From Caloramator australicus RC3 (GTDB taxonomy: Bacteria > Bacillota > Clostridia > Clostridiales > Caloramatoraceae), in contig NZ_CAKP01000067.1 of the NCBI RefSeq assembly GCF_000297115.1, forward strand, positions 16,587-80,586: DNA of 64,000 nucleotides, in the 5' to 3' direction. Below, piece by piece: positions 44,546 through 50,966 of the stretch. The first letter of the stretch is position 1. Every line of letters begins with the position of its first letter. The notes beneath the pieces are model-generated. The model was not told the origin of the DNA, did not search any database, and saw only the letters and a list, made by a program, of their open reading frames with translations. A program made the position numbers and the translations under genes.

Positions 44546-45085
44546 ATGAATGCATTAGATTTGTTTATAACTTTTTTTAAAATTGGTGCCTTTACCCTTG
44601 GAGGGGGATATGCTATGATCCCTCTTATTGAAAGGGAGGTAGTAGATAAAAGAAAATGGATAGGGCGTGAAGAATTCCTTGATTTAGTGGCTGTTGCCCA
44701 AGCTTCACCAGGTCCAATAGCTGTAAATACAGCTGTATTTGTTGGCTATAAATTAATGGGAATAAAGGGTGTTATTTTTAGCGGCTTAGGTTCGGTCCTT
44801 CCTTCTTTTATAATAATAGTTTTAATTGCTGCTGTTTTTACTGAAATAAAAAATAGCCCTACAATAGAAAAAATTTTTTTGGGAATAAGGCCTGTGGTAG
44901 CAGGGATGATTTTTGCATCAGTATTTAGATTGGGAAAGAGTGCTAAAATAAATAGAATAAGCATTATATTTGTTTTATTAGTTGCAGTATCAATATGGAT
45001 TTTTAAAATCACACCAATTTATATTATTTTATTATCAATCATTGTTGGTTCATTAAGGTATTTAACAAGGGGAAATAAAATATGA
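44546..45085 (+). CDS. chrA: Chromate transporter half protein (CHR family), first subunit
   Basis: 179-aa short-chain CHR-family membrane protein with five or six helices. FKIGAFTLGGGYAMIPLIER and VAVAQASPGPIAVNTA are the family motifs. Short CHR proteins work in pairs with opposite membrane orientation. The second half overlaps by 4 bases. The natural substrate (chromate or another oxyanion) is not certain. These genes interrupt the usual gpsA-spoIVA neighbourhood. Confidence 0.88.
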   Translation: MNALDLFITFFKIGAFTLGGGYAMIPLIEREVVDKRKWIGREEFLDLVAVAQASPGPIAVNTAVFVGYKLMGIKGVIFSGLGSVLPSFIIIVLIAAVFTEIKNSPTIEKIFLGIRPVVAGMIFASVFRLGKSAKINRISIIFVLLVAVSIWIFKITPIYIILLSIIVGSLRYLTRGNKI

Positions 45086-45600
45086 TTTTAAAGTTATTTC
45101 TTACGTTTTTTAAAATAGGGATGTTTAGCTTTGGTGGGGGCTATGCAATGCTACCTTTGATACAATTAAATGTAGTAAATCAAAATAATTGGCTATCCCA
45201 TAAAGAATTTATTGATATTGTTGCTATTTCTCAAGTTACTCCAGGACCTATAGCAATTAATTGTGCAACCTATGTTGGCTACAAGTTAGCAGGAATTTTT
45301 GGAGCTATATCTAGCACATTAGGAGTTTCAATGCCATCGGTTATTATTATGGTAATTCTAACTAAATTAGTATTAAAACTCAATAATGCAAAATTTTTTG
45401 AAGCTATTTTTTCAAATTTAAGGCCTACAGTAATAGGACTGATATTGGCAGCTGCCATATTGGTATTTAGTGAATCCGTTTTTGATATTAAAACTTTTAT
45501 TGTATTTCTTTTATCTTTTGTAATATCCATAAAATACAAGGTTGATCCAATAATTTTAACTATTTTAGGTGGGATTTTAGGATATATTATTTTTAAATAA
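45082..45600 (+). CDS. chrA: Chromate transporter half protein (CHR family), second subunit
   Basis: 172-aa partner of the preceding gene, with FKIGMFSFGGGYAMLPLIQ and VAISQVTPGPIAINCA. The two halves align along their whole length, consistent with an ancient duplication and a heterodimer in the membrane. ATG 45082 overlaps the previous stop (ATGA), so translation is coupled. No terminator is seen before spoIVA. Confidence 0.88.
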   Translation: MILKLFLTFFKIGMFSFGGGYAMLPLIQLNVVNQNNWLSHKEFIDIVAISQVTPGPIAINCATYVGYKLAGIFGAISSTLGVSMPSVIIMVILTKLVLKLNNAKFFEAIFSNLRPTVIGLILAAAILVFSESVFDIKTFIVFLLSFVISIKYKVDPIILTILGGILGYIIFK

Positions 45601-45677
45601 TTCCTCCACAATTAGTTCTAAAAAATAATGATGTTAAATATATATGAATTAGATAAAATGTGTTAGGAGGTAGAACT

Positions 45678-47159
45678 GTGGAGGAATTCAATATATATAA
45701 AGATATTGCTGAAAGAACACAAGGCGATATCTATGTTGGGGTAGTAGGGCCTGTAAGAACAGGTAAATCCACTTTTATTAGAAGATTTATGGAGCTGCTT
45801 GTTTTACCAAACATAAGTAACATGCATAAAAAGGAAAGGGCTAAAGATGCATTACCACAAAGTGGTTCAGGTAAAATAATTACTACAGTTGAACCAAAAT
45901 TTATTCCAAGCGATGAAGCAGTTGAAATTGAATTAAACGATAATGCTAAGATGAGGGTAAAGATGATAGACTGTGTAGGTTATATGGTCCATGGAGCTAC
46001 AGGGCATTTAGAAAATGATCAGATAAGGATGGTTAAAACTCCATGGTTTGAAGAAGAAATACCCTTTACAGAAGCTGCTGAGATTGGAACAAGGAAAGTC
46101 ATAAATGAACACTCCACCATAGGAGTAGTTGTTACAACCGATGGCAGTATAACAGAAATACCAAGAGAAAATTATATTGAGGCAGAGGAAAGGGTAATTA
46201 GGGAATTGCAAGGCCTTAATAAACCATTTATTATAGTATTAAATACAACACATCCGTATAATCCAGAAACAATAAATTTAAGGAAAAATCTTGAGGAAAA
46301 GTATAAAGTTCCTGTGTATATTGCTGATGCTGCTAATTTGAGGATAGAAGATGTAAATAATATATTTGAAAAGGTTCTACATGAATTCCCAATAAAAGAA
46401 ATTGGAATCAAACTTCCTGATTGGGTAGAGCATTTAGATAATGATCATTGGTTAAAGAAAAATTTTATTCTTGCTGTAAAAAATTCCATTAAAGATCTCT
46501 CAAAGATAAGAGATATTAAACCTATAATAAATTCATATAAGGAATACGAATTTGTCGGAGATGTTAATTTAGATGAAATGAACCTTGGTGAAGGCAGTGC
46601 AAGTATTACTATGAAGGTTAAGGACGGACTTTTCTATAGAATTCTTGGTGAGATATCAGGATTTAATATCTCTGGTGAATTTGATCTACTTAATTTGATG
46701 AAGGACCTTACAATAGCAAAGAGAGAATATGACAGAATTGAATCGGCATTAAAGGAAGTAAAGGAAACTGGATATGGTATGGTGCCACCACAAATAGATG
46801 AACTGAAACTTGAGGAACCAGAAATTGTAAGACAAGGCAATAAGTTTGGAGTTAAATTGCGCGCAAGTGCACCTTCATTACACATAATAAAAGTAGATGT
46901 TGAAACTGAAGTTTCTCCAATTGTTGGGACTGAAAAGCAAAGCGAAGAACTATTAAGATCATTACTAGAAGAATTTGAAAATAATCCTCAAAAGATTTGG
47001 CAGGCAAATATGTTTGGAAAAACCTTGGAAGAACTTGTAAAAGAAGGATTGCAAAATAAACTATACAAGATGCCTGAAGATGTTCAAGAAAAGCTTCAAA
47101 GAACACTACAAAAAATAATTAATGAAGGTAATGGAGGTTTAATTTGCATTATATTATAA
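45678..47159 (+). CDS. spoIVA: Stage IV sporulation protein A, SpoIVA
   Basis: 493-aa coat morphogenetic ATPase that polymerises on the outer forespore membrane and nucleates coat assembly. N-terminal P-loop domain VGVVGPVRTGKSTFI; the protein ends in GLICIIL, the conserved C-terminus that SpoVM and the membrane need. GTG 45678 has TTAGGAGGT 8 nt before it and gives the length known for B. subtilis (492 aa). Probably sigma-E dependent, but I see no clear promoter. Confidence 0.97.
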   Translation: MEEFNIYKDIAERTQGDIYVGVVGPVRTGKSTFIRRFMELLVLPNISNMHKKERAKDALPQSGSGKIITTVEPKFIPSDEAVEIELNDNAKMRVKMIDCVGYMVHGATGHLENDQIRMVKTPWFEEEIPFTEAAEIGTRKVINEHSTIGVVVTTDGSITEIPRENYIEAEERVIRELQGLNKPFIIVLNTTHPYNPETINLRKNLEEKYKVPVYIADAANLRIEDVNNIFEKVLHEFPIKEIGIKLPDWVEHLDNDHWLKKNFILAVKNSIKDLSKIRDIKPIINSYKEYEFVGDVNLDEMNLGEGSASITMKVKDGLFYRILGEISGFNISGEFDLLNLMKDLTIAKREYDRIESALKEVKETGYGMVPPQIDELKLEEPEIVRQGNKFGVKLRASAPSLHIIKVDVETEVSPIVGTEKQSEELLRSLLEEFENNPQKIWQANMFGKTLEELVKEGLQNKLYKMPEDVQEKLQRTLQKIINEGNGGLICIIL

Positions 47160-47187
47160 AAGCCCTAAAAAGGGCTTTTATTTTTTT
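47157..47187 (+). terminator. Terminator after spoIVA
   Basis: TAAAAGCCCT (47157-47166) and AGGGCTTTTA (47171-47180), 10 bp with a 4-nt AAAA loop, then seven T. Confidence 0.92.
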
Positions 47188-47233
47188 GGCTGAATTGGTA
47201 TAATACCCATAGGAGGTATAAAGGAGGGGTATA

Positions 47234-47712
47234 ATGAAAAATATAATCAAAAATAGGATTATTATTCAAGGGATAATTGGTTTAACAATATATGTTTCTT
47301 TATTTGTTTTTAATATTAGCCTTAAGTGGATTGTTCTTGCAGGTATTATAACTGGAATATTTATGGGAAAAGCCTTTTGCAGGTGGATTTGCCCAACAGG
47401 TTTTTTAATGGAAATTTTATCTAGTAAAAAAAATGATAAAAGTATACAATTGTATATGTATTATAAAGCTGGATGTCCTATTGCTTGGATTAATGGAATT
47501 TTAAATAGATATAGTTTATTTAAGATAAAACGAGATATAAATAGTATCCCAAATGTGGAAAGTGTGACAATGTTTGTTATATAGCTTCATTAAATAACGA
47601 TTATAGCTTATATAGAGACAATAAAAAAGAACCTTTTTTGGATTTTAAATGTTCTAAGTGCCTTGAATGTATAAAAGAATGTCCAAATAATAGTTTAAAA
47701 TTAGAGATATAA
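47234..47712 (+). pseudogene. 4Fe-4S membrane protein (NapH/NosR-like), one-base frameshift
   Basis: The intact frame gives two N-terminal helices and the CRWICPTG motif (CxxxCP) seen in membrane Fe-S proteins of the NapH/NosR/CcoG kind, and stops at 47583. Moving by one base at CCC 47548-47550 continues PKCGKCDNVCYIA and later KCSKCLECIKECPNNSL, a full pair of [4Fe-4S] motifs, to TAA 47710-47712. One missing C explains the break; repaired it would be about 159 aa. Function would be electron transfer; partner unknown. RBS GGAGGGG precedes ATG 47234. Confidence 0.75.
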
Positions 47713-47717
47713 ATTTA

Positions 47718-47740
47718 AAGTCCCCATTTGGGGACTTATT
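47718..47740. terminator. Bidirectional terminator hairpin
   Basis: AAGTCCCC (47718-47725) and GGGGACTT (47730-47737) with a 4-nt loop, moderately T-rich on both sides, between the Fe-S gene and the small reverse gene. Confidence 0.65.
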
Positions 47741-47865
47741 TAAAATGCAAAATAATCGTTCATTTTTATACATCCTTGATTTTTTGTAGGATTCTTTTTT
47801 TCCTTTTTGTTTGTAGTTTTTATTATTACGTCCTCTTTTACCTTTGTTATATTGCCGATTTCCAT
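47740..47865 (-). CDS. Small hypothetical protein, 41 aa
   Basis: Reverse-strand frame starting at ATG 47865 with AAAGGAG 8 nt upstream and ending at TAA 47742-47740, right before a terminator. Product: MEIGNITKVKEDVIIKTTNK and about 20 further residues, basic and hydrophilic. The start overlaps the stop of the preceding small frame as TAATG, a translational-coupling arrangement. I recognise no family. A plus-strand frame across the same bases is Phe/Tyr-rich without an RBS and is rejected. Confidence 0.4.
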   Translation of the reverse strand: MEIGNITKVKEDVIIKTTNKKEKKNPTKNQGCIKMNDYFAF

Positions 47866-47976
47866 TATATCAACTCCTTTACTTTTTTATTGGTTCTTGG
47901 TTCGGCTCTAGGTAAAAGATTCATCCTCTTTGTGGTAAACCTTTTTTAAAAAGGTCTCCACATTTATAAGAAACAT
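47865..47976 (-). pseudogene. Small reverse-strand gene, probably frameshifted
   Basis: ATG 47976 has GGGAGGT 6 nt upstream. The frame begins MFLINVETFFKKVY and stops after 22 codons. A one-base shift near 47933 continues KRMNLLPRAEPRTNKKVKELI and ends at 47865 in TAATG with the next gene. Repaired it would be about 36 aa. No family recognised. Confidence 0.3.
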
Positions 47977-48017
47977 TATAAAACCTCCCAATCATATATG
48001 TTTATTTATCTACTTAT

Positions 48018-48046
48018 ATAATAACATTAGCTGTTGTATAATACAA
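48018..48046 (-). promoter_or_regulatory. Putative promoter of the small reverse-strand genes
   Basis: On the minus strand TTGTAT (48046-48041), 17-nt spacer, TATTAT (48023-48018), about 40 nt before the ATG at 47976. Weak -35. Confidence 0.3.
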
Positions 48047-48082
48047 ATCTTGTTAAATTGTATAAAAAATATTTAATAGCTT

Positions 48083-48181
48083 CTATGAGCTTTTAAATAC
48101 AATAGGTTCTGCTTTCCTCACTTCTTCTACAATCTCCTCCGTTTTCCTATATACTTTATTGTAAAATGCTTGAGTTTTCAA
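48083..48181 (-). pseudogene. Orphan C-terminal coding fragment, about 32 aa
   Basis: A minus-strand frame reads KTQAFYNKVYRKTEEIVEEV then RKAEPIVFKSS and a stop at 48085-48083. The amphipathic, Glu/Lys-rich composition looks like real protein, but no start codon with an RBS exists; upstream the DNA turns to AT-rich non-coding sequence and a stop. Most likely the decayed end of a lost gene. The rest of 48000-48285 shows only AT-rich sequence and the leader of yggS. Confidence 0.35.
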
Positions 48182-48285
48182 AAAATTAATATTAAAATTA
48201 AATATAAATGAAAAATGAAGGATTTTTTATTTATATGTAGAATTATATCATTGGACAATATTCACCAGTTATAAGGGGTGATTTA

Positions 48286-48969
48286 ATGGTAATCGCAGAA
48301 AATATTGAAGCAGTATTAAAAAAAATCGATGAAGCTGCATGCAAAATTGGTAAGAAAAGAGATGATATCACATTAGTAGCTGTAAGCAAAATGCATCCTG
48401 TAGAAAAAATTTTGGAAGCTAAAAAATATGGATTGTCTATTTTTGGAGAAAGTAAAGCACAGGAATTACTTCAAAAGTATGAAATGGTTCCTGATGTTAA
48501 ATGGCATTTTATAGGTCATCTACAACGAAATAAAGTAAAATATATAATAGATAAAGTAGATCTTATCCAGTCTTTAGACAGTATAGAACTTGCTCAAGAA
48601 ATAGATAAAAGAGCTAAAAAAATAGGGAAAAAGATGCCAGTTTTAATTGAAATTAATATAGGAAAAGAACCTAGTAAGTCTGGTATTTATGAAGAAGAAC
48701 TTGATGAATTTGTCAAAAAAGTTTCGGAGTTTGAAAATATAATTTTAAGTGGAATAATGACAATACCACCTGTAACTGAGGATAAAAATAAAACAAGGGA
48801 TTATTTTAAAAGAATGCGATTTTTATTTGAAACATTAAAGCAATTTGATTTACCTAACAGTAATATAAAGTTCTTATCCATGGGCATGACGGATGATTTT
48901 GATATTGCTATTGAAGAAGGAGCTAATATTGTTCGAGTAGGAACCGGTATTTTTGGTAGGAGAATGTAA
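48286..48969 (+). CDS. PLP homeostasis protein, YggS/YlmE family
   Basis: 227-aa fold-type III PLP-binding protein with no known catalytic activity, involved in vitamin B6 balance. K35 in LVAVSKMHP binds PLP; HFIGHLQRNKVKYI, GIMTIPP and SMGMTDDFDIAIEEGANIVRVG split across the C-terminal half are hallmarks. ATG 48286 follows AAGGGGTG. First of the yggS-sepF-ylmH-divIVA group. Confidence 0.94.
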   Translation: MVIAENIEAVLKKIDEAACKIGKKRDDITLVAVSKMHPVEKILEAKKYGLSIFGESKAQELLQKYEMVPDVKWHFIGHLQRNKVKYIIDKVDLIQSLDSIELAQEIDKRAKKIGKKMPVLIEINIGKEPSKSGIYEEELDEFVKKVSEFENIILSGIMTIPPVTEDKNKTRDYFKRMRFLFETLKQFDLPNSNIKFLSMGMTDDFDIAIEEGANIVRVGTGIFGRRM

Positions 48970-48980
48970 GGAGGGATATT

Positions 48981-49406
48981 ATGCCAAATAAAATTTTAAA
49001 GCCCTTTAATAAGGTTATGGGGGTATTAGGCTTAGGAGAAGAAGAGGAAGAGGAAATAAAAGAGGAAGAAGATAAAGAGATTGAAGGAATAAACAAAGTA
49101 GTTAGTATAAATAGTTTTAAGACTATGTTCCCTAAAGTGTTATTAAAAAGGCCCCAAGAATTAGAAGATACTATAGACATCATAGAAGCTATAAAGGAGA
49201 AGAAGATAGTTGTTTTAAATATGGTTAATTTATACCGTGATCTTGCACAAAGAATGTTAGATATAATTATTGGTGGTTCTTATGCTTTAGGAGGGGACAT
49301 AGAAGAAATAGCAAAATCTGTTTACCTTGTTGCCCCTGAGGCAGTAGAAATAACAAATGAACTTAAGGAGCATTTCGATAAGGGAACATTTATTAACTTT
49401 GACTAA
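48981..49406 (+). CDS. sepF: Cell division protein SepF
   Basis: 141-aa membrane-binding protein that aligns FtsZ filaments. It has an N-terminal amphipathic helix (MPNKILKPFNKVMGVLGLG), an acidic linker of E and K (about 20-35), and the SepF domain with RPQELEDTIDIIEAIKEKKIVVLN and LDIIIGGSYALGG. ylmG, which commonly follows, is missing; ylmH starts 16 bases later. Confidence 0.95.
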   Translation: MPNKILKPFNKVMGVLGLGEEEEEEIKEEEDKEIEGINKVVSINSFKTMFPKVLLKRPQELEDTIDIIEAIKEKKIVVLNMVNLYRDLAQRMLDIIIGGSYALGGDIEEIAKSVYLVAPEAVEITNELKEHFDKGTFINFD

Positions 49407-49421
49407 TGGCAGGGTGATGGC

Positions 49422-50177
49422 ATGAATCAGATTAACATAAAAGGCTTTATTATTGATAAAAATACATATCTTTCTTTTTTAAACAAGATAGATCAATCTA
49501 AAAAATGGCAAACAGTTTTTACGGATTTTTTAAACCCAGAGGAGCAGGCTGCGTTAAAGGAGCTCTGTTCTGATGAAGGTGTAGAAGTTTGTTTTTTTGA
49601 TGAAGGTAAGCTAGAAAGAACAATAGCTAAGCTTGGTTTGAATGATGATATAGAGTATCCTATCGATGTTCTTAAAATAGAAGGCAATTTTAAATTTGAA
49701 CAGTTAGAGCATAGGGATTATTTAGGTGCTATTTTATCTTTAGGCATAAAAAGGGAAAAAATAGGCGATATTAACGTTTATGAAGATGGAGCTGAGGTTT
49801 ACGTATTAAAAGAATTAAGCGATTATATTTTATTGAATTTAACACAAATAAAACATACAAGTGTAAAAATAAAGAAAATATCATTACAAGAAGCTCGTGA
49901 AAAACAAGTAAAATTTAAAGAATTTAATATAAATATTGCTTCACTGAGACTTGATGCTATTGTTGCGGAATTAATTGGAGTTTCAAGGAATAAAGCATCA
50001 GAGCTCATACGCAATGAGAAGGTTAAATTAAACTTTAAACTGATAAAAGAAGTAGATAAAAAAGTTGACCCTAATTCTGTGTTATCTATAAAAGGTTATG
50101 GGAGATTTCAACTTGGCGAATGCCTTGGAACAACGCGCAACGGTAGATTTGTGTTTAACGCAAAGAAAATTATTTAG
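49422..50177 (+). CDS. ylmH: YlmH family S4-domain RNA-binding protein
   Basis: 251-aa protein with an N-terminal YlmH-specific region and a C-terminal S4 domain (about 170-235, SLRLDAIVAELIGVSRNKASELI). Recent work on homologs links it to 50S rescue; here the role is inferred only from family. ATG 49422 follows AGGGTGATGG. Adjacent to sepF and divIVA as in other Firmicutes. Confidence 0.93.
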   Translation: MNQINIKGFIIDKNTYLSFLNKIDQSKKWQTVFTDFLNPEEQAALKELCSDEGVEVCFFDEGKLERTIAKLGLNDDIEYPIDVLKIEGNFKFEQLEHRDYLGAILSLGIKREKIGDINVYEDGAEVYVLKELSDYILLNLTQIKHTSVKIKKISLQEAREKQVKFKEFNINIASLRLDAIVAELIGVSRNKASELIRNEKVKLNFKLIKEVDKKVDPNSVLSIKGYGRFQLGECLGTTRNGRFVFNAKKII

Positions 50178-50188
50178 GAGGGTTTGAT

Positions 50189-50665
50189 ATGACAATAACA
50201 CCTAATGATATTGCTAATAAAGAATTTAAGAAGGTTTTTAGAGGGTATGATGCAGATGAAGTAGATGAGTTTCTTGACCAAATAGTTGAGGAGTATGAAA
50301 AAATTTACAAGGAAAACTTAAATTTAAAGGAGAAAATAAGCACATTGAATGAAAAAATCGAACATTATGCAAATATAGAATCAACATTACAAAATACGCT
50401 TGTATTAGCTCAATCTGCTGCAGAACAGGCAAAGGAAAACTCAAAAAAAGAAGCTGAAATGATTTTAAACAATGCTAAGGAAAAGTCTGAAGAGCTTATT
50501 AAGGATGCTCAAAATAGAGCTAATCAAATTATTTCAGAAGCACAACAAAGGGTCCTCGAAATTAATAAAGAGTATGAAATGCTTAGACAAGAATTTAATA
50601 TGTTTAGATCAAGATTTAAAGGTCTACTACAGGCACAACTTGAAACCATTGAAAAGTTTGAATGA
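50189..50665 (+). CDS. divIVA: Cell-pole protein DivIVA
   Basis: 158-aa coiled-coil protein. The N-terminal lipid-binding domain (1-55) has ITPNDIANKEFKKVFRGYD and ADEVDEFLDQI, followed by coiled coils through residue 150 (NAKEKSEELIKDAQNRANQI). It marks curved membrane at septa and poles and helps chromosome anchoring in sporulation. AGGAGGG precedes ATG 50189. The ileS T-box promoter lies 10 bases after its stop. Confidence 0.95.
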   Translation: MTITPNDIANKEFKKVFRGYDADEVDEFLDQIVEEYEKIYKENLNLKEKISTLNEKIEHYANIESTLQNTLVLAQSAAEQAKENSKKEAEMILNNAKEKSEELIKDAQNRANQIISEAQQRVLEINKEYEMLRQEFNMFRSRFKGLLQAQLETIEKFE

Positions 50666-50674
50666 TTAATTATA

Positions 50675-50703
50675 TTGACATCAATTACATATTGTAGTAT
50701 ATT
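50675..50703 (+). promoter_or_regulatory. Sigma-A promoter of the ileS T-box transcript
   Basis: Perfect TTGACA (50675-50680), 17-nt spacer, TATATT (50698-50703), just upstream of the T-box leader. Confidence 0.75.
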
Positions 50704-50724
50704 TATGAATAAATTTAATATTAT

Positions 50725-50942
50725 GATACGATGAAAGGGACGAGTAGATAGCATGGGGTTTTACAGAGAGTGGGGGAAGGTGAAAGCCCATAAACTACCA
50801 GCTATTGAAAATCACCCTTGAGTAGCAGGCTGAATTTTAGTAAGCTGTGCCGGCATAGCCGTTATTATAATTAAGATATAAATTTGGGTGGTACCGCGAG
50901 CAGACTTCGCCCCATGGTGAGGTCTGCTTTTTATTTTGGAAA
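50725..50942 (+). promoter_or_regulatory. T-box riboswitch before ileS
   Basis: tRNA-sensing leader. The T-box core GGGTGGTACCGCG lies at 50886-50898; the terminator stem AGCAGAC (50899-50905) with GTCTGCT (50932-50938) is followed by T. The Stem I region (about 50730-50840) includes GGGGAAGGTGAAAGCCC. A likely specifier is ATC at 50811-50813 in GAAAATCACCC, an isoleucine codon. Uncharged tRNA-Ile should stabilise the antiterminator and allow ileS expression. Confidence 0.93.
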
Positions 50943-50966
50943 AAATATACAGGAGGAGGATTTAGC

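Noticed and set aside
47728..47949. Plus-strand 73-aa Phe/Tyr-rich frame
   Set aside because: No RBS; low-complexity hydrophobic composition expected from the complement of a Lys/Asn-rich reverse frame that does have good start signals.
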